Shown here in pieces: positions 1 to 7,457 of a stretch of 18,762 nt of DNA. Position 1 is the first letter of the stretch. Every line of letters begins with the position of its first letter. A program made the translations under genes and the position numbers. The DNA is from Streptosporangiaceae bacterium (lineage in GTDB: Bacteria > Actinomycetota > Actinomycetes > Streptosporangiales > Streptosporangiaceae): contig JASHSZ010000391.1 of NCBI GenBank assembly GCA_030040815.1, positions 1 to 18,762 of the forward strand, in the 5' to 3' direction. The notes under the pieces are model-generated. The model saw only the letters and a program-made list of their open reading frames with translations. It was not told the origin of the DNA and ran no database searches.

Positions 1-1261
1 GGTGGCCGGTGCGCTCGAAGATCGGGTCCGTGATCAGCTCGTCGGGAATGTCGTCCACTTCCCAGAGGCCGAGTTCCTCGCCCTGATACAGGTACGCGCT
101 GCCGGGCAGCGCCAGCATCAGCAATATCGCCGCCCTGGCGCGACGGGTGCCGAGAGCCACGTCGGTGACGGCCGGGCCCGTGCGCGGCCACACGTGCCCG
201 GTCTCGGCCCGGCCGTACCTGGTCACGTGCCGGGTCACGTCGTGGTTGGACAGCACCCAGGGCGCGGCCGCGCCGATGCTCCCAAGTGTCGTATTGATGA
301 CGTCACGCAGCGCCGCGGCCGCCCATGGCGCGGCCAGGAAGCCGAAGTTGAACGCGGTGTGCAGCTGGTCACCCAGCAGGTACGGGCGCAGCCGCGGCAC
401 CGGGCTGATCCACAGCTCGCCGACGAACACCCGGTCACCGGCATAGGAGTCGATGAGCCGCCGCCAGGACCGGTAGATGTCGTGCAGGCCGTCCTGGTCT
501 TCCCATGGCCGCCGGGCGCCGGCCGGCAGCCCGGCCACGTCAGGCAGCGCCGGGTCCTTGGCCAGCAGGTCTGCGACGTCGATCCGGAAGCCGTCGGCGC
601 CCCGGTCCAGCCAGAACCGCAGGATGTCCTCGAACTCGGCGCGCACCTCCGGGTTGTCCCAGTTCAGGTCCGGCTGCTCGGGCGCGTAGAGATGCAGGTA
701 CCACTCGCCGGGGCTGCCGTCCGCCTCCACGACCCTGGTCCAGGCGGGCCCGCCGAACATCGACTGCCAGTCGTTCGGGGGTAGTGCCCCGGCTTCGCCG
801 CGGCCCGGCCGGAACCAGAATCGGGCCCGCTCCGCCGAGCCGGGGCCCGCCGCGAGGGCGGCAACGAACCAGGGGTGTCGGCTCGAGCAGTGGTTCGGCA
901 CGATGTCGGTGATCACGCGGAGCTGGCAGGCGTGCGCGTCGGCGATGAGCGCATCGGCGTCGGCGAGGGTGCCGAACAGCGGGTCGATGTCCCGGTAGTC
1001 GGCGACGTCGTAGCCGCCGTCGGCCATCGGCGAGACGTACCAGGGCGTGAGCCAGACAGCGTCGGCACCGAGGTCGCGCAGGTACGGAAGGCGCGCGCGC
1101 AGCCCGGCGATGTCGCCGACGCCATCGCCGTCGGCGTCCGCGAAGCTGCGCAGGTAGACCTGGTACACCACGGCGGTGTGATGCCAGGCGGGCTCGCGGG
1201 CCGCGGGAGCGACCGCGGCCGGGGCAGGCGGGACGAGTAGCCCGCCTGGCTGGTCAGTCAC
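1..1261 (-). CDS. GH13 alpha-glucosidase (alpha-amylase family), 3' end cut by window
   Basis: Retaining alpha-glucosidase of glycoside hydrolase family 13, expected to release glucose from alpha-glucosides such as maltose, isomaltose or oligosaccharides in the cytoplasm. Reading the minus strand from the GTG at 1261 gives about 420 residues with no stop before the window edge; the C-terminal domain is missing. The (beta/alpha)8 barrel landmarks are in order: VVYQVYLRSF (31-40), DADGDGVGD calcium-site-like loop (42-50), DIVPNHCS (119-126), DGFRIDVAD with nucleophile Asp228, GELW with acid/base Glu282, and SNHD with Asp341. YQGEELGL near the end is typical of the oligo-1,6-glucosidase/alpha-glucosidase branch. 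No signal peptide is seen. The start overlaps the end of the upstream DedA gene by 8 bases and has GCAGGG just before it, which suggests translational coupling. Family assignment is firm; substrate is not. Confidence 0.93.
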   Translation of the reverse strand, partial: MTDQPGGLLVPPAPAAVAPAAREPAWHHTAVVYQVYLRSFADADGDGVGDIAGLRARLPYLRDLGADAVWLTPWYVSPMADGGYDVADYRDIDPLFGTLADADALIADAHACQLRVITDIVPNHCSSRHPWFVAALAAGPGSAERARFWFRPGRGEAGALPPNDWQSMFGGPAWTRVVEADGSPGEWYLHLYAPEQPDLNWDNPEVRAEFEDILRFWLDRGADGFRIDVADLLAKDPALPDVAGLPAGARRPWEDQDGLHDIYRSWRRLIDSYAGDRVFVGELWISPVPRLRPYLLGDQLHTAFNFGFLAAPWAAAALRDVINTTLGSIGAAAPWVLSNHDVTRHVTRYGRAETGHVWPRTGPAVTDVALGTRRARAAILLMLALPGSAYLYQGEELGLWEVDDIPDELITDPIFERTGH

Positions 1262-2051
1262 CCCTGCGGTGCGTCGGCGCGCGATGCCGGGGGCCTGACG
1301 GCTGCTGCCCCGCAGCGCGCTGGTCGGCTGGTCTGCCTCCCGGCCACCGGCCAGCTGAGGAGTCGTCGAGCGGGCCGGGGCGGCCATCCGCCGCACCGGC
1401 GGGACCGGCGGCACCGGCCGGCTCGGCCGGAGCGGCAGCCAAAGCCGCGGCGGCAGCCCTGCTCTCCCGTCTGACCTGGAGTGCCTTGTGCACGACAAGG
1501 ACGACTAGCAGCAGCACCACGACCGCGGCGAGAATGTCGCTGGCGTGGGAGAAGTTCTTCGACGCGCTGGTCCAGTCGCTGCCGAGCTCATATCCGATCA
1601 GCGACAGGGCCGAGGCCCAGGCGACCGTACCAATCAGGTTGAAGATCTCGAAGGGCAGCGCTGGCACCTCCATGAGACCGGCCACGAGACCGGCGAAGGC
1701 CCGCACGAGCGGGATCACCCGGGCGACGGCCACCGACCACGCGCCCCGACCGTCGAAGAACCGCTCGACGCGCTCCACGTCCTTCCTGGTCATCAGCAGG
1801 TACCGGCGGTAGCGCTCGACCGTGTGGCGGCCGCCCAGCCGACCGAGGCCGTAGCCAGTCGAGGACCCCGCCAGCTCGGCTGCCGCCCCGATGATGATCA
1901 CGAGCGGAAGGCTCAGATGACCCTGATAGGCCAGCACGCCCGCGAACCCGAAGGTGATCTCGGACGAGATCGGGATGCAGCACGCCTGGACGAAGGCGAA
2001 CACGATGAGGGCCCAGTAACCGGCGTCGGTCAGGAAGGACGTCATGGTCAC
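1254..2051 (-). CDS. DedA family integral membrane protein
   Basis: DedA/VTT-domain membrane protein, 265 residues from GTG at 2051; an ATG at 2045 is an equally possible start. The family is linked to membrane homeostasis and, in some members, flipping of polyprenyl-phosphate or phospholipid carriers. Visible hallmarks are the re-entrant segment around PISSEITFGFAG (Glu31), a second one around GAAAELAGSSTGYGLGR (55-71), the amphipathic stretch RYLLMTRKDVERVERFF, and the RVIPLVR motif (111-117) followed by AGLVAGL. A last TM helix covers about 172-190. Residues about 195-265 form an Ala/Pro/Gly/Arg-rich hydrophilic tail that is longer than in typical DedA proteins and looks disordered. It sits upstream of and overlaps the alpha-glucosidase gene. 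No strong Shine-Dalgarno sequence is visible. The family call is secure; the transported lipid cannot be deduced. Confidence 0.92.
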   Translation of the reverse strand: MTMTSFLTDAGYWALIVFAFVQACCIPISSEITFGFAGVLAYQGHLSLPLVIIIGAAAELAGSSTGYGLGRLGGRHTVERYRRYLLMTRKDVERVERFFDGRGAWSVAVARVIPLVRAFAGLVAGLMEVPALPFEIFNLIGTVAWASALSLIGYELGSDWTSASKNFSHASDILAAVVVLLLVVLVVHKALQVRRESRAAAAALAAAPAEPAGAAGPAGAADGRPGPLDDSSAGRWPGGRPADQRAAGQQPSGPRHRAPTHRRGD

Positions 2052-2075
2052 CGTTTCTACAGCATCGGGGGCACC

Positions 2076-2094
2076 GGCCGGATCCGGACCGGCC
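2076..2094 (-). terminator. possible hairpin terminator after the cell-wall hydrolase gene
   Basis: A GGCCGG/CCGGCC inverted repeat (6-bp arms, 7-nt loop) lies about 50 bases downstream of the hydrolase stop codon and just upstream of the DedA start. There is no T tract, which is common in high-GC actinobacteria. The arms are simple GC sequence and could arise by chance. Confidence 0.3.
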
Positions 2095-2142
2095 CGGACA
2101 GCGCCCTGCCGCGGCCGACGCCGCGCTGCGGCCGACGCCGGC

Positions 2143-2994
2143 TTACTGCTGCAGGCTGATGGCGATCTGCCTGACCAGGCTCGCGGCCTGCGCTTCCCAC
2201 TGCGCGTAGGCGAACGGGGAGCCGGACTTCTGGACCCCCTGGGCGGTCTCCCACAGTGGCTGCGCGGCCCAGCCCGGATCGCTGGCCTGGTACTGCTGCA
2301 GAGCGGTGAGGAACGCGTCCGCCGCGAACGCCGGGTTCATGATCTGCGCGGCCGTTCCCCAGCCAGCCGACGGTTGCTGCTGGAACAGGCCGAGCGAATC
2401 GCCGGTCCCGTAGCTGAGGTCTTGCAGGCCCGACTCCTGCATCGCGGTGGCGACCGCGATAACCGCCGACCTGACGCCCATCCGCATAGCCAGCGCCTGC
2501 TGGACGATCGTGGTGGCGTTGCCGAGCTGCGAGCCCGAGATGGGCATCCAGGACTGCGGGCCGCTGGTGCCGACGGGCAGCAGGCGGTCCGCGAACGGCA
2601 GCTGGCCTTCGCGCGCCGCTACTGGGTTGGTCTGCCAGTTGAGCGCGGCCCGCACCTGCGCCCAGGTAACCGGCGCGGCCTGGGGACGGGCCGGCTGGAC
2701 GGATGGGATGGTGGTCGCCGAGAGCTTTGGTACCCGGCGCGCTGGTGCAGTCCGCAGGTCCGCGGTGAGGTGCGCGCGCTGGGCAGGTGCGGCCAGCGGT
2801 CCGCTACCAGGCGTCGCGGCGGCGGCTGAGCCTGCGCCGGCGAGCGCCAGTGCGGTGCCCGCGAGAACGAGCGTCTTTTTCTGGCGCCACACCGAGCCGG
2901 TCAGCCGCTGGGTGGCCTCGGCCAGCGCTGCGGCGCGGTGGCGGGCGTATCGGGCCGGACGGGCATGGCGGGCGGTGCGGGCATGGCGGCGCAT
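2143..2994 (-). CDS. secreted lysozyme-like / lytic transglycosylase-like cell-wall protein
   Basis: Predicted exported peptidoglycan-acting protein of 283 residues. The ATG at 2994 is chosen because AAAGGA stands just before it and the residues from there form a signal sequence; the frame stays open upstream without coding character. Order: a basic N-region with repeated Arg/His units (1-40), a hydrophobic core TLVLAGTALALAGAGSAAAA (41-60) with likely cleavage after Ala60, a Pro/Ala-rich linker (about 65-110), then a lysozyme-like domain (about 160-283). That domain contains VATAMQESGL, where Glu187 is the candidate catalytic acid, and GDSLGLFQQQPSAGWG (198-213), typical of the actinobacterial goose-lysozyme/SLT-like fold found in cell-wall hydrolases. 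The very long N-region resembles Tat or unusual Sec signals but has no twin-arginine consensus. A structured leader precedes it. The fold call is good; enzymatic activity is inferred. Confidence 0.8.
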   Translation of the reverse strand: MRRHARTARHARPARYARHRAAALAEATQRLTGSVWRQKKTLVLAGTALALAGAGSAAAATPGSGPLAAPAQRAHLTADLRTAPARRVPKLSATTIPSVQPARPQAAPVTWAQVRAALNWQTNPVAAREGQLPFADRLLPVGTSGPQSWMPISGSQLGNATTIVQQALAMRMGVRSAVIAVATAMQESGLQDLSYGTGDSLGLFQQQPSAGWGTAAQIMNPAFAADAFLTALQQYQASDPGWAAQPLWETAQGVQKSGSPFAYAQWEAQAASLVRQIAISLQQ

Positions 2995-3021
2995 GGGTTC
3001 CTTTCGTCCTTGGTCCTCGCC

Positions 3022-3080
3022 GCCCGCCCAACTGCGAGCTGGGAACGGGGTTGAGCTCGCCGGCCGGACTCCGGGCGGGC
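3022..3080 (-). promoter_or_regulatory. nested inverted repeats in the 5' leader of the hydrolase gene
   Basis: On the minus strand, GCCCGCCC (3080-3073) can pair with GGGCGGGC (3029-3022). Inside that arm pair is a 7-bp hairpin GCGAGCT/AGCTCGC (3060-3054 with 3040-3034) with a 13-nt loop. The structure ends about 15-20 bases before the AAAGGA ribosome-binding site, so it could affect translation or termination. I see no match to the conserved GGGGUGAA box of the ydaO c-di-AMP riboswitch often found before such genes. Treat it as an unassigned RNA structure. Confidence 0.35.
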
Positions 3081-3312
3081 TCGCGCGCGCGTGCTGCGCG
3101 CGCCACGGGGGCAGGGCGGGCCCTCGCCAGGCCGCTCTCGCGGGCGCCAGCGTCGGGCCATGCGACGGGAGCCGCCGCCAGCGCCGGTGGCTCCCCGGTG
3201 AGGAATCAGAGGTTCTAACGCCCGGCCCGCGGACGGTCCATCCCGCTATGACCCTTGTCACTTCTGGCCGGGGGAATGCCGGGCGGACGAAGATTCGGCC
3301 GGACCGGCTCGA
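3081..3312. other. intergenic spacer, no gene recognised
   Basis: This is the rest of the 318-base spacer between the cell-wall hydrolase and the first lnt gene. Open frames run across it but show no recognisable protein. It holds a GCCGG-A-CCGGC inverted repeat at 3298-3308, directly after the lnt stop codon, which may be part of a weak terminator. The promoter of the hydrolase should lie here, but I cannot point to a convincing -35/-10 pair. Confidence 0.4.
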
Positions 3313-4869
3313 TCAGCGGTGGTCGGTGAGTACCTCTGCAGATTGTTCGGCACCGTCATTGCGGCTGCGGCGGCGGGCAATCGCTGCCCCGCTCAAGCCG
3401 AACAAGGCGGCCAGCGCGGCGACTCCGACAGCCGTCCACGGAACGTAGTCGCCAAGGCGGTCGTAGGGGGTCCGCGCCGAGGCCGACGGCAGCTGGAGCC
3501 GGACCAAGAGCGTGCCGTGGTAGCTCGTGCCCGCCCAGGCAATCATCCGGCCGCGGGCATCGAACGCGGCCGAGTCCCCGGTCAGGGCCGCCTGCACCAC
3601 CGGGCGACCGCTCTCGGCCGCGCGGATAGCGCCGAGCGCCGCGTGCTGCGCCGGCGCCCAGCTGGACTGGAAGGTCGAATCGGATGTCTGGTAGATGATC
3701 ACCTGGGCGCCGTGGTCGGTGTCCACCCTGGACATGTCGGGGAACGCCGACTCAAAGCAGATGAGCACGCCGAAGGTCAGCGGCCTGCCGTCGGGCAAGG
3801 TGGCGCGCAGCACCTTCGCTCCGGTTCCTGGCTGGACGTTGGTGGCAGCCGCGCGGCTGATCTTGGACAGCCAGCCAAGCACCGACCGGAGCGGGATGTA
3901 CTCACCGAACGGCACCAGCCTGCTCTTGATGTAGCGGCCGCGCACACCAGCCGGGCTGATGAGCAGGGCCTGCTTGGAGTGGACGCCTGCGGCGTTGTCG
4001 GCGTCCTGGTCGACGAGGATCTCGGCGCCTACCCGAGCAGACAGCCGCTCGATGGCCGACAGGTAGCCGGGCCGATAGTCGAGGTCGTACCCGACGCTGC
4101 TCTCGCCCCAGACGTAGAGGTCGGCCCGGTTGGCGTCGCGGGCGGTGAGCTGCTCGTTGCGCTTTAGCCGGACGGCCGGCCCGCTGGTCGGACCGGGCTG
4201 CACGAGCGCGACGGTCAGTGTCCGGGCTACCGGGGGAGGTGCGGTCAGCGCGAATGCGACCGGCCCGGCGCCCACCGCGATGATCGCGCCGACGAGGCCG
4301 ATGATCCGGACGACCGGCGCCCTGGCCACGAGCGCGATCAGCACGCCGGTGTTGCCTGCCACCAGCGCAAAGGTCACCAGCCAGACGCCGCCGGCGGCGG
4401 CCAGCGCGAGTATTGCCGGGTGCTGCCACTGGCTCGCCCCCAGCACTGCCCAGGGGCCGCCGAGGTCCTGCCACGATCGGATCCACTCGGTGACGAGCCA
4501 GCAGCTCGGGACGACGACGAGCGCGGCGAGCGCGCGCCACGCAGTGACCGGCGGGCGCAGGAACGACCACACGCTCAGGCCGACGGCGCTAAACAAGAAC
4601 CCGAAGGCAACCGCCACGAGCAGCAGCGCGGGGCCGATGTTGGGCGCCAGCCAGTAGAGCGCCGCGAGCAGGTAGCCGGCCCCGAACCACCAGCCGCGCA
4701 CCCACGCCTCGTGGCGCGTCGGCGCGGCGCGCATCAGGGCGAGACCGGGGACCAGCCCGATCCAGCCCAGCCACTCCAGGTTCGCAGCGGGGAACGCCAG
4801 CACCGGGAGCGCGCCCGCGGCCAGTACGGCATACCGAACGGGCTGCCGGAAACCGCGCCAGAATGCCAC
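3313..4869 (-). CDS. lnt: apolipoprotein N-acyltransferase (second copy of a tandem pair)
   Basis: Membrane enzyme that transfers an acyl chain from a phospholipid to the N-terminal cysteine of diacylglyceryl lipoproteins, completing triacylation. The protein has 518 residues, normal for the family, starting at GTG 4869. An N-terminal multi-TM region (about 10-205) is followed by a carbon-nitrogen hydrolase (nitrilase-like) domain and a final TM helix (about 480-500). The catalytic triad is visible as Glu256 (VWGESS), Lys315 (YIKSRLVPFGEYIP) and Cys371 (LICFE). Two differences from the usual pattern are WGES instead of WPE(N/S) and CFE instead of CYE. It begins 5 bases after the stop of another lnt gene in the same direction, so the two are almost certainly co-transcribed. 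All catalytic residues are kept, so it is probably active, possibly with a different lipid or substrate preference. Confidence 0.93.
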   Translation of the reverse strand: MAFWRGFRQPVRYAVLAAGALPVLAFPAANLEWLGWIGLVPGLALMRAAPTRHEAWVRGWWFGAGYLLAALYWLAPNIGPALLLVAVAFGFLFSAVGLSVWSFLRPPVTAWRALAALVVVPSCWLVTEWIRSWQDLGGPWAVLGASQWQHPAILALAAAGGVWLVTFALVAGNTGVLIALVARAPVVRIIGLVGAIIAVGAGPVAFALTAPPPVARTLTVALVQPGPTSGPAVRLKRNEQLTARDANRADLYVWGESSVGYDLDYRPGYLSAIERLSARVGAEILVDQDADNAAGVHSKQALLISPAGVRGRYIKSRLVPFGEYIPLRSVLGWLSKISRAAATNVQPGTGAKVLRATLPDGRPLTFGVLICFESAFPDMSRVDTDHGAQVIIYQTSDSTFQSSWAPAQHAALGAIRAAESGRPVVQAALTGDSAAFDARGRMIAWAGTSYHGTLLVRLQLPSASARTPYDRLGDYVPWTAVGVAALAALFGLSGAAIARRRSRNDGAEQSAEVLTDHR

Positions 4870-4874
4870 GTCTC

Positions 4875-6494
4875 TTATTGTGCTGGTTTAGTGGACTGCC
4901 GGCGGCGGCGGATCTCCAGGCCGACCCAGCCGAGGGCCGCAAGGGTGCCCCAGGCCAGCACGCCCTCCGGCCAGCCGCCGAGCCGGTCCGCCAGCGTCGT
5001 GTAGGTGCGCAGCGGCACCCTGGCCTCGATCTCAGCCTGCTGCCAGGTCCGGGTGCTCGCCAGCAGCGTTCCGTCTGGCGCGATAATCGCGCTGACGCCG
5101 GTCGTGGAGGCCACGACGACAGCGCGGTCGTGCTCGATTGCCCGGATTCTGGCCATGGCGAGTTGCTGCAGGGTCTCGGCGGTCTGCCCGTCGATCTCGA
5201 AATCAGCGTCGTTGGTCTGGACGGACAGAAGGTTGGCGCCCGCGGCGACCTCCGAGGAAACCAGGCCGTCGAAGCTCACCTCGTAGCAGATCACGTCGCC
5301 GAGGCGGATCTTGCCCACGTGGAACACGACCGCGCGGTGCCCCGGCGTGAAGTTGTACGGCTGCAGCGAACTGGGCAGCGAGGTGATCTTCTCGATCAGG
5401 CTGCGGAACGGGATGACTTCTCCGAATGGCACCAGCCTTCGTTTGATGTAGACGGCAACCGGGCCCTTGCCCGGCAGCCACAGCTGGCCGGCGTTCCGGA
5501 TCGGGTTCTGCAGCACGGCGCCGACCAGCACCGGACGGTCGATGGCGCTGACCGCGCCCGAGATCGCGTTATAGATGGCCGGGTCGTAGGCGGGATCCTC
5601 GTCGCTGGAGTTCTCCGGCCAGATCACGAGAGCTGGCTCGGCGTCAGCGCCGCTGCGGATCCTGGCCGCGAGCTTTTCCGTCGCGGCCACGTGATTCTGC
5701 GTCACGGTGGTCGCTCGCCACAGGTCGGGCAGGTTCGTGGCGTGTGGGACGTCGCCCTGAATGGCGGCGACCGCCACGCTCGGCTCGCCCGGGCTGGGCT
5801 GACCGGCGGGGAGCAGCGCGCCAGACAGAGCGAGGGCGGCGCTGGCCGCGATCCCTGTTGCTGGCCAGACGCTGCTGCGGAGCCAGGAAGTGCCTGGTCG
5901 CCCCGCTGGCCCGCCGATCACCAGCCAGGCAAGGCACGCGCCAGTGAGCGCGATCAGGAAGGAGAGGAACGGCGGGCCGCCGACGGCAACCCAGCGGACT
6001 GTTGGGGCGTCAGCCTGACTCATGACTAGGCGGCCCCAGGGGAAGCCGCCCCACGGCCAGCGGTCCCGCACCGCCTCGGCCAGCACCCACCAGCCCGCCA
6101 CCGCGACCGGCCAGAACCGGACGCGGAGCAGGAGCCACTGGCCGATCGCGAGCACGGCGAAGATCACCGCCTCGCCCACCGCCAGCGCAGCCCACACGTA
6201 CCAGGCCAGGTTGACTTCCCACGACACCAGCAGACCGAAGAACGTCAGGCCGAACGCCAGCCCGGCGGCTAGTGCGGTCCTGGCCCGCTGCCGCCACAGC
6301 GCGATGGTGAGGAGTGCCGGACCAACGGCCGCGAGCGGCCAGAACCCGAACGGCGGGAACGCCACCGCGAGCAGCAGCCCGCCGGCGAGCGCCACGAGGA
6401 TGGCATACCGGGGCCGCAGCAGGCGACCAGGCACTCTAGGCTCGATCGCAGCCGCGGCCGCCGGCGTGGCCTGACTGGTGCTGCTCTCCCGCAC
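4875..6494 (-). CDS. lnt: apolipoprotein N-acyltransferase (first copy of a tandem pair)
   Basis: Lnt of 539 residues from the GTG at 6494. That start is chosen because GGAGG lies 4 bases upstream and the protein becomes Lnt-like soon after; the frame continues open to 6725, but those extra 77 residues look non-coding. Several TM helices (about 30-225) precede the nitrilase-like periplasmic domain, and one TM helix closes the protein before a basic tail (IRRRRQSTKPAQ). The catalytic triad by position is Glu294 (VIWPENSS), Lys351 (VYIKRRLVPFGE) and Cys403 (DVICYE). The sequence is closer to the classical family pattern than its downstream neighbour. It acts on lipoproteins already processed by Lgt and Lsp; neither of those genes is in the window, though a lipoprotein substrate is encoded at 10688-11173. 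Confidence 0.94.
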   Translation of the reverse strand: MRESSTSQATPAAAAAIEPRVPGRLLRPRYAILVALAGGLLLAVAFPPFGFWPLAAVGPALLTIALWRQRARTALAAGLAFGLTFFGLLVSWEVNLAWYVWAALAVGEAVIFAVLAIGQWLLLRVRFWPVAVAGWWVLAEAVRDRWPWGGFPWGRLVMSQADAPTVRWVAVGGPPFLSFLIALTGACLAWLVIGGPAGRPGTSWLRSSVWPATGIAASAALALSGALLPAGQPSPGEPSVAVAAIQGDVPHATNLPDLWRATTVTQNHVAATEKLAARIRSGADAEPALVIWPENSSDEDPAYDPAIYNAISGAVSAIDRPVLVGAVLQNPIRNAGQLWLPGKGPVAVYIKRRLVPFGEVIPFRSLIEKITSLPSSLQPYNFTPGHRAVVFHVGKIRLGDVICYEVSFDGLVSSEVAAGANLLSVQTNDADFEIDGQTAETLQQLAMARIRAIEHDRAVVVASTTGVSAIIAPDGTLLASTRTWQQAEIEARVPLRTYTTLADRLGGWPEGVLAWGTLAALGWVGLEIRRRRQSTKPAQ

Positions 6495-6715
6495 GATTCC
6501 TCCGCCGACACCAGGCTGGCCGAGGTCCTGCGCCGCCTCCACCTGGACCGGGCCGGATCCGGCTCGACCAGGCGGGGGTGCCAGCATGCGCCTATCTGTC
6601 TGTCTGCGAGCGTATCCGGACCGGCCGGGGAAGCCGACGAGGCTGCCGCTAGTCCGACGGGTCCCGGTCCAGACGGTGGCGGAGGCCGTTCGGCTGCCGT
6701 ACGAAGTGCAAAAAG
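6495..6715. other. spacer upstream of lnt, no gene recognised
   Basis: The lnt reading frame stays open here, with an internal ATG near 6587, but the translated residues are low-complexity Arg/Gly/Pro/Ser without family resemblance. I treat it as leader sequence. It would contain the lnt promoter; no clear -35/-10 pair is seen. Confidence 0.4.
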
Positions 6716-6748
6716 CAGATTGCAATCTGATTTCTCGGTGCGATTGCA
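6716..6748. promoter_or_regulatory. 14-bp perfect palindrome plus extra half-site, candidate operator
   Basis: CAGATTGCAATCTG (6716-6729) is a perfect 14-bp palindrome in an AT-richer patch between the divergent lnt pair and the small membrane protein gene. The unit GATTGCA occurs at 6718-6724 (+), 6722-6728 (-) and again at 6742-6748 (+). The last copy is 24 bases from the first. It lies about 50-70 bases upstream of the extended -10 element at 6790, where a regulator could act. No specific regulator is identified. Confidence 0.5.
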
Positions 6749-6789
6749 GCTATCCACCGTGATAGCGTCGTCACCGGCTGTGGGACTGG

Positions 6790-6798
6790 TGTGATAAT
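6790..6798 (+). promoter_or_regulatory. extended -10 promoter of the small membrane protein gene
   Basis: TGT-GATAAT matches an extended -10 (TGN plus a hexamer one base from TATAAT). Transcription would start near 6804-6806. That leaves a short leader carrying GAGGG at 6818-6822 ahead of the ATG at 6830. No good -35 hexamer is seen at the expected distance, as is often the case with extended -10 promoters. Confidence 0.45.
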
Positions 6799-6829
6799 GC
6801 CGCGGTGCGTCGGGCGTGAGGGTCGGCTG

Positions 6830-7312
6830 ATGGTCAAGATCCGTTATGCGGAGCTTCCGGCCGGCTTACACGTTGTCACCGAGGAACGCGATGGTTACAC
6901 GATCGTCTATCTGCAGCCAGGGCTGACTCCGGCGCAGCGGCGGTCCGCGCTGACGTTTGCGCGCCTCAGTGCGCGCATCGGGCACGGGGCAAGCCTGCCC
7001 GCCATCGACCTGGCGTTCGCGCTCGCGGCCGACCGGGCGCGGACGACCGGCGGCAACCTCCTCGCCGCACTGCGCAGGCACCCGATGCTGCTCCTGCCGG
7101 TTGTCGCGGTGGTCTCGGGGGTCATCGTGGTCAGCATGCTCTCTGTGGTCACGGTCAGCATCAGCCCCACGACTCATCCGACTGACCCTGCGCCGTCGAC
7201 CCCAGTCACCAAGCCGGTGTTGCTGCCCGAGTGGGTGCTCCAGCCCAGCCTGCCGCCGCCAGGCCACATGTGCTCCACCGCCGGCCGAGCGACCATTAGC
7301 CTCCGGCCCTAG
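6830..7312 (+). CDS. small one-pass membrane protein of unknown function
   Basis: A 160-residue protein that I cannot name. ATG 6830 is preferred over the upstream in-frame ATG at 6797 because GAGGG sits 7 bases before it. Residues 1-50 form a small soluble N-terminal module with the pattern YxxLPxGLHxVxEERDGYTIVYL followed by PGLTPAQRRSAL (30-41), which I associate with uncharacterised actinobacterial proteins. Residues about 86-109 are one strong hydrophobic TM segment after a basic LRRHP. The rest is a Pro/Thr/Ser-rich exported tail with one cysteine (GHMCST). The N-terminus would be cytoplasmic by the positive-inside rule. It has its own promoter-like element and a palindrome upstream, and is followed by a transporter gene 145 bases on. 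Confidence 0.75.
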   Translation: MVKIRYAELPAGLHVVTEERDGYTIVYLQPGLTPAQRRSALTFARLSARIGHGASLPAIDLAFALAADRARTTGGNLLAALRRHPMLLLPVVAVVSGVIVVSMLSVVTVSISPTTHPTDPAPSTPVTKPVLLPEWVLQPSLPPPGHMCSTAGRATISLRP

Positions 7313-7457
7313 TGCAAACCGATCGTGCAAGCGGCCCGCAATAGCGGGACCCGCAATTGCGTTCAAGACGTCGGCACGACCGGCCGCGCATGCTGTTAGC
7401 GACGTGCCCCATGGACGGGAAATGCACGCGACCGGTGACGAAGGCAGAGGAGTACTG

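Noticed and set aside
2..784. Long plus-strand open frame of 260 codons at the left edge.
   Set aside because: It is antisense to the GH13 alpha-glucosidase, whose catalytic motifs are clear on the minus strand; the plus-strand translation is Arg/Pro/Gly-rich and matches nothing.
2995..3312. ydaO-type c-di-AMP riboswitch before the cell-wall hydrolase.
   Set aside because: The gene context would fit, and a stretch resembling the 3' part of the motif exists, but the conserved GGGGUGAA and GGGACC elements are not found.
6495..6725. N-terminal extension of the first Lnt protein up to 6725.
   Set aside because: The added residues have no family similarity, and GGAGG directly precedes the GTG at 6494.
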